Assembly (NCBI GenBank): GCA_902465265.1
Contig: CABQMF010000026.1
Coordinates: 1 to 25,888 of the forward strand
Origin: an uncultured Collinsella sp.
GTDB taxonomy: Bacteria; Actinomycetota; Coriobacteriia; Coriobacteriales; Coriobacteriaceae
Direction of reading: 5' to 3'
Length of the DNA: 25,888 nucleotides
Positions 14,388-21,074 of this stretch are shown here, in pieces (the stretch's first letter is position 1; every line of letters begins with the position of its first letter). The notes beneath the pieces were generated by a model. That model saw only the letters and a list, made by a program, of their open reading frames with translations, ran no database searches and was not told the origin of the DNA. A program made the translations under genes and the position numbers.

Positions 14388-14544
14388 GATAGAGGCGCGG
14401 GCACGAAGAGCCGCGGGCGAGTCGGCAGACTTTGACCCTGCGGGGAGGCGAAACCCGCCGAACTGGGTTTTTCGGGCGCGAACAGCCTGGTGGGCCTGCG
14501 GGAAACACCCGCAGGACTGTCTGCAGCAATGCGGGAGCGCTATC
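14388..14544 (+). promoter_or_regulatory. Lysine riboswitch (L-box)
   Basis: The aptamer begins GATAGAGGCGC (14388) and ends GGGAGCGCTATC (14544), which pair as P1. Between them are the L-box hallmarks: ACGAAGAG, GGGGAGGCGAAACCCGCCGA followed by ACTGGG, GCCTGG and a GCCTGCGGG-aaaca-CCCGCAGG hairpin. The order and conserved loops match the lysine aptamer of lysC-type leaders. Free lysine would stabilise P1 and reduce expression of the downstream lysine genes. Position directly before lysA-dapA fits. Confidence 0.94.
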
Positions 14545-14605
14545 CGGACATTGGGTCCACGCTATGCGGATTCGATGCGCAGATGGCGCCGTCTGGATAG
14601 CGAGG
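14537..14605 (+). promoter_or_regulatory. Riboswitch expression platform
   Basis: GGATAGCG (14595-14602) can pair either with CGCTATCC (14538-14545), which includes the 3' arm of P1, or with CGCTAT (14560-14565) in a hairpin around CAGATGGCGCCGTCTG. It abuts the likely Shine-Dalgarno GAGG (14602-14605), 10 nt before the lysA ATG. There is no T-run, so control of translation start is more likely than termination. Which pairing is the OFF state cannot be decided by eye. Confidence 0.5.
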
Positions 14606-14615
14606 TTTACGGGAC

Positions 14616-16925
14616 ATGGCATTGACCCCCAACGAAGCGTATGCGGCCAAACAGCCGTTTGTGGACAAGGAAACGCTCGAGCATATTGTCGAGCAGTTCC
14701 CCACGCCGTTTCATCTATACGACGAGGCGGGCATCCGCCGCAACATGCAAGAGGTGCGCGACGCCTTTGCATGGAACCCGGGCTTTAAGGAATACTTTGC
14801 CGTCAAGGCCAATCCCAACCCGGCGCTCATCTCCATTCTCAACGAATACGGCTGCGGCTGCGATTGCTCGAGCTATACCGAGCTCATGATTGCCCGCTCG
14901 CTGGGCATCACCGGCCACGACATCATGTTCTCGTCCAACGACACGCCGGCGGCGGATTTTGCCCTTGCAGATAAACTGGGCGCCATCGTCAACTTTGACG
15001 ACATCAGCCACATCGAATTCTTTGAGCGCGTTGCGGGGCCCATCCCCAAGACGGTCAGCTGCCGCTTTAATCCGGGCGGCCTGTTCCAGCTCTCCAACGG
15101 CATCATGGATAACCCCGGCGACTCCAAATACGGCATGACCACCGAGCAACTCTTCGAGGCCTTCCGCATGCTCAAGGCCAAAGGCGCCGAGGACTTTGGC
15201 ATCCATGCCTTCCTTGCCAGCAACACCGTCACCAACGACTACTACCCCAAGCTCGCGCGTATCCTCTTTGAGCTTGCCGTGCGCCTGGAGCATGAGACCG
15301 GCGCACACGTCGCCTTCATCAATCTGTCCGGCGGTGTGGGTATCCCCTACCTGCCCGAGCAGCAGGCTAACGACATCCATGCCATCGGTGAGGGAGTTCA
15401 CGCGGCATACGACGAGATTCTGGTCCCCGCCGGTATGGGCGATGTGGCGATCTGCACCGAGATGGGCCGCTTTATGATGGGCCCCTACGGCTGCCTGGTC
15501 ACCAAGGCCATCCACGAAAAGCAGATCTACAAGGACTATATCGGTGTCGACGCAAGCGCCGTCGATCTGATCCGCCCTGCCATGTATGGCGCTTACCACC
15601 ACATTACGGTGATTGGCCAGCCGGGTGGCGATGACAAGACCACAGCGCCCGTCACGGACACCTACGACATCACAGGCAATCTGTGCGAGAACAACGACAA
15701 GTTCGCCATCAATCGCGAGCTGCCACATATCGACATGGGCGACCTGCTTGTGATCCACGATACCGGCGCGCATGGCTACTCCATGGGCTACAACTACAAC
15801 GGACGCCTGCGCTCCGCCGAGGTCCTGCTGCGCCCCGATGGCTCGGCAGATCTCATTCGTCGCGCCGAGCGCCCGGGCGACTACTTTGCCACGCTCGACG
15901 TGCTGCCGTGCGGACGCGAGCTGCTGGCAAAGTCGCGTGCCGAAAGTGCTCGTCGTCGCGCCCAAGACGAGCGCCTGGCCATCACCGCCCAATGGAACAA
16001 ACGCATCCAGATCGCGGAAGCGAAGGAGAAGAACATGGACATCCGCAATCTCGAGGGCTCAATCGTCGCCCTCGTCACGCCGTTTAAAAAGGACGGCAGT
16101 GTCGACTTCGACGCGCTCGAGCGCCTTATCGATTTCCACCTGCAAAATGGCACCGACGCCATCCTCACCCTGGGCACCACAGGCGAGAGCGCCACGATGA
16201 CCGATGACGAGGACAACTCCGTTGTCGCCGCCGTGGTCAAGCAGGTTGCAGGACGCGTCCCCGTCATCGCCGGCTCGGGCTCCAACTCCACGCAAACCAT
16301 GCTCACCAAGTCGCTCACCTACCAGGGTTTGGGCGCCGATGGCCTGCTGCTCATTACCCCCTACTACAACAAGTCCAATGAAGAGGGTATCTATCAGCAC
16401 TTTAAGACCGTCGCCGACGCCGTGAACATCCCCTGCATCCTGTACAACATCCCCGGCCGCTGCGGCTGCGGCATCAGCGAGCGCAACGTAGAGCGCTTGG
16501 CCGCGCACCCCAACATCATGGGTATTAAGGAAGCCTCGGGTAACGTCGCCTATGCCGCAAAGATCGCGCACCTGCTGTCCGACGACTTCCGCATGTACTC
16601 GGGCGAGGACGCGCTCACCGTGCCGCTCATGAGCCTGGGCGCCTCGGGCACCATCAGCGTGTGGGCCGACGTTCAGCCACAGCTCGTGCACAACATGTGC
16701 CGCGCCTATCTGGACGGTGACGTGGAGCGCGCCCGCGATATTCAAATTGCCGGCCAACCGCTCATCAACGCCCTCTTTAGTGAGGTCAACCCCATCCCCG
16801 TTAAGGAAGCGCTCGCCCAGATGGGTATGATCGAAGCCAACTACCGCATGCCGCTGTGCCCCATGGACAACGACACGCGCGCCGCACTTACCGACGCTCT
16901 GAAGGGAGCTGGTCTGCTTGATTAA
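14616..16925 (+). CDS. lysA-dapA: Fused diaminopimelate decarboxylase (LysA) - dihydrodipicolinate synthase (DapA)
   Basis: One uninterrupted 769-codon frame. Residues 1-~430 are a PLP-dependent decarboxylase of the LysA fold: Lys64 in YFAVKANPNP binds PLP, then SGGVGIPY, EMGRFMMGPYG and NLCENNDKF (the Cys region from the partner subunit), and MYGAYHHI. A charged, probably helical linker (about 430-473) leads to DapA, residues 474-769 (MDIRNLEGSIVALVTPF), with Tyr610 (LYNIPGR) and Schiff-base Lys638 (IMGIKEASG). An internal ATG at 16035 has AAGGAG 6 nt upstream, so free DapA may also be made. LysA catalyses the last step of lysine synthesis, DapA the first committed step. Dividing them as two genes would also be reasonable if the fusion proves to be a sequence error. 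Confidence 0.88.
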   Translation: MALTPNEAYAAKQPFVDKETLEHIVEQFPTPFHLYDEAGIRRNMQEVRDAFAWNPGFKEYFAVKANPNPALISILNEYGCGCDCSSYTELMIARSLGITGHDIMFSSNDTPAADFALADKLGAIVNFDDISHIEFFERVAGPIPKTVSCRFNPGGLFQLSNGIMDNPGDSKYGMTTEQLFEAFRMLKAKGAEDFGIHAFLASNTVTNDYYPKLARILFELAVRLEHETGAHVAFINLSGGVGIPYLPEQQANDIHAIGEGVHAAYDEILVPAGMGDVAICTEMGRFMMGPYGCLVTKAIHEKQIYKDYIGVDASAVDLIRPAMYGAYHHITVIGQPGGDDKTTAPVTDTYDITGNLCENNDKFAINRELPHIDMGDLLVIHDTGAHGYSMGYNYNGRLRSAEVLLRPDGSADLIRRAERPGDYFATLDVLPCGRELLAKSRAESARRRAQDERLAITAQWNKRIQIAEAKEKNMDIRNLEGSIVALVTPFKKDGSVDFDALERLIDFHLQNGTDAILTLGTTGESATMTDDEDNSVVAAVVKQVAGRVPVIAGSGSNSTQTMLTKSLTYQGLGADGLLLITPYYNKSNEEGIYQHFKTVADAVNIPCILYNIPGRCGCGISERNVERLAAHPNIMGIKEASGNVAYAAKIAHLLSDDFRMYSGEDALTVPLMSLGASGTISVWADVQPQLVHNMCRAYLDGDVERARDIQIAGQPLINALFSEVNPIPVKEALAQMGMIEANYRMPLCPMDNDTRAALTDALKGAGLLD
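16035..16925 (+). CDS. dapA: DapA part with its own start (4-hydroxy-tetrahydrodipicolinate synthase)
   Basis: The second half of the fused frame has all marks of an independent gene: ATG 16035, AAGGAG at 16023-16028, a 296-residue product of normal DapA length, and the catalytic set Thr48/Thr49 (LGTTGES), Tyr111 (TPYYNK), Tyr137 and Lys165 in this numbering. It condenses pyruvate with aspartate semialdehyde. Its stop overlaps the dapB start by 8 nt. Whether the cell makes a fusion, a free DapA, or both cannot be read from DNA. Confidence 0.75.
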   Translation: MDIRNLEGSIVALVTPFKKDGSVDFDALERLIDFHLQNGTDAILTLGTTGESATMTDDEDNSVVAAVVKQVAGRVPVIAGSGSNSTQTMLTKSLTYQGLGADGLLLITPYYNKSNEEGIYQHFKTVADAVNIPCILYNIPGRCGCGISERNVERLAAHPNIMGIKEASGNVAYAAKIAHLLSDDFRMYSGEDALTVPLMSLGASGTISVWADVQPQLVHNMCRAYLDGDVERARDIQIAGQPLINALFSEVNPIPVKEALAQMGMIEANYRMPLCPMDNDTRAALTDALKGAGLLD

Positions 16926-17658
16926 GACCGTCATTATGGGAACGGGCCGCATGGGCTCGCTCATCCGCACCACCGCCGAGGGCGTTGTCGACGCCGCCGG
17001 TCAGCACGTTTTTGATATCGTCGCCCAGATTGGCTTCGATTTGAGCGAGCTCGAGAACGCACCGGCCGCCGATGTAATCATCGACTTCTCGAACGTCGTT
17101 ACCTTCGATGCCGTCGTCGCCTATGTCGAGCGCACGGGTGCCGCGTTGGTCTCGGGCACCACGGGCTACACACCCGATCAGATGGACCGCCTGCGCGAGC
17201 TGGGTCAGAACGCCCGCGTCATGCACTCCGGCAATTACTCCATCGGTATCGCAGCCCTGCGTCATCTGGTAGCACAGGCCACACGCGAGCTGCCCGGCTT
17301 TGACTGCGAGATCGTCGAGACGCACCACAACCAAAAGGTTGACGCCCCGAGCGGCACGGCCAAACTACTGCTCGACGCCATCGTCGAAGCTGAGCCCGAG
17401 GCAGGCTACCACCCCGTCTATGGCCGCGAGGGCATGTGCGGCGCGCGTGACCCCAAGGAAATCGGTATGCACTCGCTGCGCGGCGGCACCGTCGCCGGCG
17501 TGCACGAGGTGAGTTTCTTTGGCCAGGACGAGGAAGTCACGCTCACGCATCGCGCCACGAGCCGCCAGATCTTTGTCAACGGCGCCTTGGCGGCCGCGCA
17601 GAAGCTCGTCACCCGCGAACCCGGCTTCTATACGTTCGACCAGGTCATGTTTGCCTAA
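16918..17658 (+). CDS. dapB: 4-hydroxy-tetrahydrodipicolinate reductase
   Basis: A 246-residue reductase that converts the DapA product to tetrahydrodipicolinate with NAD(P)H. The N-terminal nucleotide-binding loop is GTGRMG (8-13). The substrate/catalytic stretch is ETHHNQKVDAPSGTAK, with His136, His137, Lys140 and SGTAK (145-149). The start is TTG at 16918 inside the dapA stop region (TTGATTAA), with GGAG 9 nt upstream, which implies translational coupling. The N-terminal domain lacks some residues common before the Gly-loop in other DapBs but is complete overall. Confidence 0.93.
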   Translation: MIKTVIMGTGRMGSLIRTTAEGVVDAAGQHVFDIVAQIGFDLSELENAPAADVIIDFSNVVTFDAVVAYVERTGAALVSGTTGYTPDQMDRLRELGQNARVMHSGNYSIGIAALRHLVAQATRELPGFDCEIVETHHNQKVDAPSGTAKLLLDAIVEAEPEAGYHPVYGREGMCGARDPKEIGMHSLRGGTVAGVHEVSFFGQDEEVTLTHRATSRQIFVNGALAAAQKLVTREPGFYTFDQVMFA

Positions 17659-17697
17659 CCAGGTATCAACCGAATCCACCCAAAGGAGAGATAACAA

Positions 17698-18417
17698 ATG
17701 AGCAATGCAGCCGAGATGGATGCACAGGAGATTATCAACTACATCGCCACCGCGCCCAAAAAGACGCCCGTCAAGCTGTACGTGCGCGAGAAGCCGAGCA
17801 TGAAGGTCCAGTGGGGCAATGCACACGTCTACGGCGGTCGTCGTGGCAAGACCGTCTTTGGCGACTGGGATGAGCTCAAGGCCATCCTCGATGCCAATGC
17901 CGACTCCATCGACTACTACGACGTCGAGAATGACTGCCGCAACTCCGCCGTCCCCATGCTCGACCTTAAGGGCATCAACGCCCGCATCGAGCCGGGCGCG
18001 ATCATCCGCGACCGCGTCGAGATCGGCGACCGTGCCGTCATCATGATGGGCGCCATCATCAACATCGGCTCCGTTATCGGCGAGGGTTCCATGATCGATA
18101 TGGGCGCCGTCCTGGGCGGCCGCGCAACCGTGGGCAAGAACTGCCACATCGGCGCCGGCACCGTACTGGCAGGCGTCGTTGAGCCCGCGAGCGCCACGCC
18201 CGTCATCATCGAGGACGATGTCATGATTGGCGCCAACGCCGTGGTCCTGGAGGGCGTGCGCGTGGGCAAGGGCGCCGTCGTGGCTGCCGGTGCCGTGTGC
18301 GTCGAGGACGTCCCCGCCGGCGCCGTCGTGGCCGGTGTCCCCGCCCGCGTCATCAAGATGCGCGACGCCCAGACCGACAGCAAGACCGGCCTGGAAGAGG
18401 GCCTGCGCCAGCTTTAA
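17698..18417 (+). CDS. dapH: Tetrahydrodipicolinate N-acetyltransferase
   Basis: A 239-residue acyltransferase. The C-terminal two thirds are left-handed beta-helix hexapeptide repeats (IEPGAIIRDRVEIGDRAVI, then GSVIGEGSMIDMGAVLGG, NCHIGAGTVLAG, VRVGKGAVVAAGAV). The N-terminal alpha domain (MDAQEIINYIATAPKKTPVK) is that of the DapH acetyltransferases, and the length matches the ~236 residues of the Bacillus type better than the succinylase DapD. It acetylates tetrahydrodipicolinate with acetyl-CoA. AAAGGAGAG precedes ATG 17698. It is the last gene of the riboswitch-controlled operon, 39 nt after dapB. It implies that an aminotransferase and a deacetylase complete the branch. Confidence 0.92.
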   Translation: MSNAAEMDAQEIINYIATAPKKTPVKLYVREKPSMKVQWGNAHVYGGRRGKTVFGDWDELKAILDANADSIDYYDVENDCRNSAVPMLDLKGINARIEPGAIIRDRVEIGDRAVIMMGAIINIGSVIGEGSMIDMGAVLGGRATVGKNCHIGAGTVLAGVVEPASATPVIIEDDVMIGANAVVLEGVRVGKGAVVAAGAVCVEDVPAGAVVAGVPARVIKMRDAQTDSKTGLEEGLRQL

Positions 18418-18419
18418 TA

Positions 18420-18447
18420 GTTACGGCGTTTTACCAAACGCCGTAAC
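18420..18447 (+). terminator. Hairpin after dapH
   Basis: GTTACGGCGTTT (18420-18431) pairs perfectly over 12 bp with AAACGCCGTAAC (18436-18447) around a 4-nt loop, beginning 2 nt after the dapH stop. No T-run follows. It probably marks the operon 3' end, perhaps together with the larger palindrome just downstream. Confidence 0.6.
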
Positions 18448-18460
18448 GACCCGACGCCGC

Positions 18461-18558
18461 AAACGCCCCTAGGCGGCAATCTGACGTTCAATCGTCGGGC
18501 ATGACCAGAAGGTCAATGCCCTCCTCTTTCGCGTCACCTTGCTCGCCTAGGGGCGTTT
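18461..18558. repeat. Structured ~100-nt palindromic repeat, copy 2
   Basis: The outer stem AAACGCCCCTAGGCG (18461-18475) pairs over 15 bp with 18544-18558. Inside are GCAA/TTGC (18476-18479/18539-18542), a TC/CC internal loop, TGACG/CGTCA (18482-18486/18532-18536), and an apical hairpin GGCATGACC-agaa-GGTC(A)ATGCC (18498-18520). CGTTCA-nnn-GTCG (18485-18497) and CTCCTCTTTCGCG (18521-18533) are identical to copy 1, with the same 36-nt spacing, while the stems differ in sequence. It lies between the convergent dapH and NdpA-like genes. Confidence 0.75.
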
Positions 18559-18612
18559 TCGCTGGCGTATGCTCAACCTACGGCGCAATGTCGGCAACCA
18601 AGCCGAAAACAA

Positions 18613-18644
18613 AAAGGCCGAAGTCCCGAAGGGTTTCGGCCTTT
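18613..18644. terminator. Bidirectional terminator of the NdpA-like gene
   Basis: AAAGGCCGAA (18613-18622) pairs with TTCGGCCTTT (18635-18644). The minus strand continues TTTTTGTTTTC, a good T-run for the NdpA-like gene, whose stop is 26 nt upstream. The plus strand continues TTTGTTTTC, so it can act both ways. Confidence 0.85.
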
Positions 18645-18669
18645 GTTTTCCGCAGCGTCCAAGCGCAGT

Positions 18670-19674
18670 TTATCGGTTCTCGATGCTGCCGATGTTTTTG
18701 AGCTCGATGGAGATGAGGCCGTTAGGCTCATTGACGAACTCGATGTACTCGGAGTTCGAACCCATCTCGGCCGGGAAGCTGATCTCGATACCCGTGTCGG
18801 TACGAATCTTATGATTGCGCACCGCCGCGCGTTCGACCTGCTTGCGCTCCACGGGCACACGCTCAGGCACCTTCTCCTCGGTCAGTGCGGCGCGCACACT
18901 CTCCTTGATAACCGGTTCGTCCTCAAAGACCTCGTCGACGATATCCCAAGGCGGCAGTTCCTCGTCATCCTCAACCTTCTCGGCAACGGCAGCCTTAACC
19001 TTGGCAAGCGCTACAGCCGTGTTGGCACCGTGCTCCTCGGCGACTTCCTCGACCACACGCGTCACGGTGTCGATGACCTCCTTGCCCGATACGCCCGTGT
19101 CGCACTGCAACAGGCCATCGGGGATAAGCATACGGTCCTCGCCGGCAATCTTGCGCTTCTTGTCCACATAGCCGATCTCCATGGTACTCGCGCGCACGAT
19201 GGCATAGCTCGGCACCTTTTGCGAGGGGTTCGGCAGAATGGCGTAGTGGCGCGCGATGTCGTTGCGCACCTCCCCCTCCTCGCGGCCCACTTCGTGCATA
19301 AAAGCCTGCTTGGAGCCCAGCAGCATCACGGCAAACCAGCGGGCATCCTCATCGTCGTCAAAATCGGCCACGAGCACGTCGGTGGACTCGGCTTTCTCGG
19401 CTTTGGTGAGCTCGGAGGAAATAAACTCCGCAATCTGCTGCGACAGGTCCACGAACTCGCGCTCGCCAAAGAAATAGCCCTTGAGCTCGCCGCCAAACGC
19501 AGAGTTCTCGGCAAACGTGGCGCGCTTATTGTCGGCCGAGGTACGTGCGCGGCGCAGATGTGTGGTCACGAAGTTGCGCACGGTACGACTCTCGATATCG
19601 AGCTCGCGCTGGCTCATGACGTTGACGGCAGAGTCAAAGTCCAGGATATGCAGAATCGCGTGGTTGATTTTCAT
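18670..19674 (-). CDS. NdpA/YejK-like nucleoid-associated protein
   Basis: A 334-residue protein matching the 37-kDa nucleoid-associated protein family (NdpA/YejK) along its whole length: it starts MKINHAILHILDFDS, includes YFFGEREFVDLSQQIAEF and FDDDEDARWFAVMLLGSKQAF, and ends with a charged region and TDTGIEISFPAEMGSNSEYI. Family members bind the nucleoid; their role is poorly defined. The start at 19674 begins at the conserved MKIN and has GGA about 9 nt upstream; ATG 19683 is an alternative adding three residues. It is a single-gene unit with a strong terminator. Confidence 0.85.
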   Translation of the reverse strand: MKINHAILHILDFDSAVNVMSQRELDIESRTVRNFVTTHLRRARTSADNKRATFAENSAFGGELKGYFFGEREFVDLSQQIAEFISSELTKAEKAESTDVLVADFDDDEDARWFAVMLLGSKQAFMHEVGREEGEVRNDIARHYAILPNPSQKVPSYAIVRASTMEIGYVDKKRKIAGEDRMLIPDGLLQCDTGVSGKEVIDTVTRVVEEVAEEHGANTAVALAKVKAAVAEKVEDDEELPPWDIVDEVFEDEPVIKESVRAALTEEKVPERVPVERKQVERAAVRNHKIRTDTGIEISFPAEMGSNSEYIEFVNEPNGLISIELKNIGSIENR

Positions 19675-19749
19675 ATACGGCATTCCGTTCTAGATCGATT
19701 TCGGCACGAACCAGTATAGCGGTCGAGCCCGCCCCAGGCGCATCGAAGA

Positions 19750-19782
19750 TTGGTGCATCGGGGACAGGTTGCTTTGCGCCAA
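19750..19782. repeat. Hairpin repeat with GGGACAGGTT core, copy A
   Basis: TTGGTGC (19750-19756) and GCGCCAA (19776-19782) pair (one G-U), enclosing GGGGACAGGTTGCTTT. It is the same orientation as, and 28 of 32 positions identical to, copy B at 20976, and shares its core with copy C at 5662. It lies 3 nt beyond the 3' end of the DUF2974 gene. Confidence 0.65.
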
Positions 19783-19785
19783 TGG

Positions 19786-20946
19786 CTAGCGCAGGAGCTC
19801 GGACTGCCAAGCCTCGAGCTGTTCTGCCAAACTCTTGCCGGCAGCGGGCATGTCGATCTGAGGGCGTTTGGGCAGCAGTGCGCATTTAAGGATTGCCACG
19901 ATGGTCTGCGAGACAAAGCGTCGTGTATCCTTGTCAAAGCCTTGCGCAGCCTGGAGCATCACGGGCAGGCTCTCGCGCAGATTCCCAGCGATATCCGCAA
20001 ACCGCTCAGCACCCGTAGCCTCAAACACGGAGAACAACGCATCTACAAAACGCTCGCGTTCGCTAGGCGACACTGCAAGCAGCATCTCGCGAATGGAACC
20101 ATCAACGTATCGAGCACCGGCGGACAGGCGCTCACAGTACGCGAAGTCACGACCATCAACCACCCAGCTAAAGGGATTGTGCTGCAGCAGGCTGAACTCG
20201 GTGCTCTCAACGATGGCATAGTCCTCCTGTGTCTCGAACATCATGCCAAAGATCGACGACCGAGGTAGCGTCTTGTCGATTCGACCGGAAAGATCGGCAA
20301 AGGCGTCGCCGTTCAGAAACTCCTCGACGAAGCCCGGGCCATCATGGGAATACGCCCGTTCGATTCGCTCACGGGCGATGTTGGAGCACATCGCCGCACC
20401 GTACACCGCAAGGTTTCCACCCTTGGAATGACCTCCGCACAAAAGCGGCCCGTCAATCGCATCCGCCGCCTCGTCCACATAACGTGCCGCGGATTCCTGG
20501 GCCGGCACAGGACACCGGAACGCCATGTTAAAGTCCTCTTTCCAGCCCACAATCGTGCTGTCGGTCCCCCGGAAGGAAAGATAGCTAAACCCTGCCGGAA
20601 ACCGAAACGCCATGGCTGCAAACTGCTCTGTCGCCACCACATCGCTCACGGCACGATAGCCGCAAACGTGCACGCCACGGTAGCGAGGACTTGCTGCCAC
20701 GGCCTCTAACAAGGCCCTGCTCCCCTCCGGGTCCCACAAGTCGTCAATCATGTCCCGGTAGCACTCGGCACGCAGCAGCTCGCGTACGTCTAGGCCCTGC
20801 CAGTTCGTCAGCTCCGCCATATCACCCGGCAAACGCAAATAGGACAACCACGCAAAGACCAGGCTATCCACCGCGCAGAACGGCCGCTCCTCAAACGGAT
20901 CAAACGTCGTCTGGGCATAGGTCAAAAAATTAGGCGAATCCGACAT
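19786..20946 (-). CDS. DUF2974 (Mbeg1-like) alpha/beta hydrolase
   Basis: A 386-residue protein of the Mbeg1-like/DUF2974 family, related to class 3 lipases. The nucleophile elbow is GHSKGGNLA; earlier the family hallmark FRGTDSTIVGWKEDFNM is complete, and SHDGPGF follows. No signal peptide is seen, so it is probably cytoplasmic. The substrate is unknown. The ATG at 20946 is preceded by GGGAGG at close spacing. The gene is alone and is flanked on both sides by same-orientation copies of a hairpin repeat (A at 19750 and B at 20976). Confidence 0.85.
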   Translation of the reverse strand: MSDSPNFLTYAQTTFDPFEERPFCAVDSLVFAWLSYLRLPGDMAELTNWQGLDVRELLRAECYRDMIDDLWDPEGSRALLEAVAASPRYRGVHVCGYRAVSDVVATEQFAAMAFRFPAGFSYLSFRGTDSTIVGWKEDFNMAFRCPVPAQESAARYVDEAADAIDGPLLCGGHSKGGNLAVYGAAMCSNIARERIERAYSHDGPGFVEEFLNGDAFADLSGRIDKTLPRSSIFGMMFETQEDYAIVESTEFSLLQHNPFSWVVDGRDFAYCERLSAGARYVDGSIREMLLAVSPSERERFVDALFSVFEATGAERFADIAGNLRESLPVMLQAAQGFDKDTRRFVSQTIVAILKCALLPKRPQIDMPAAGKSLAEQLEAWQSELLR

Positions 20947-20975
20947 GGCCCTCCCATCAACTATGGTGTATTGGG

Positions 20976-21008
20976 ATGGTGCATTGGGGTCAGGTTACTT
21001 TGCACCAA
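20976..21008. repeat. Hairpin repeat with GGGTCAGGTT core, copy B
   Basis: TGGTGCA (20977-20983) and TGCACCA (21001-21007) pair perfectly, enclosing TTGGGGTCAGGTTACTT. It differs from copy A at four positions. It overlaps the T-run side of the LDH terminator and is 30 nt upstream of the DUF2974 start. Confidence 0.65.
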
Positions 21009-21010
21009 AA

Positions 21011-21043
21011 AAGGCGCCCGGGCCGTGTGGACCCGGACGCCTT
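21011..21043 (-). terminator. Terminator of L-lactate dehydrogenase gene
   Basis: On the minus strand, a stem from AAGGCGTCCGGG to CCCGGGCGCCTT (21043-21032 with 21022-21011, one mismatch) is followed by TTTTTT (21012-21007). It begins 31 nt after the ldh stop. It is a strong intrinsic terminator. Confidence 0.88.
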
Positions 21044-21074
21044 CATTGTAGCTTTTCGCTCTAGCGAGCTTGAT

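Noticed and set aside
15900..16060. Frameshift or lost stop between lysA and dapA
   Set aside because: All three forward frames are open across the junction, so no single indel would reveal a lysA stop there.
18489..18575. Short minus-strand frame ending EEGIDLLVMPDD across the second palindrome
   Set aside because: No start codon before the last few residues and an upstream stop; it may be a gene remnant but cannot be supported as a CDS.
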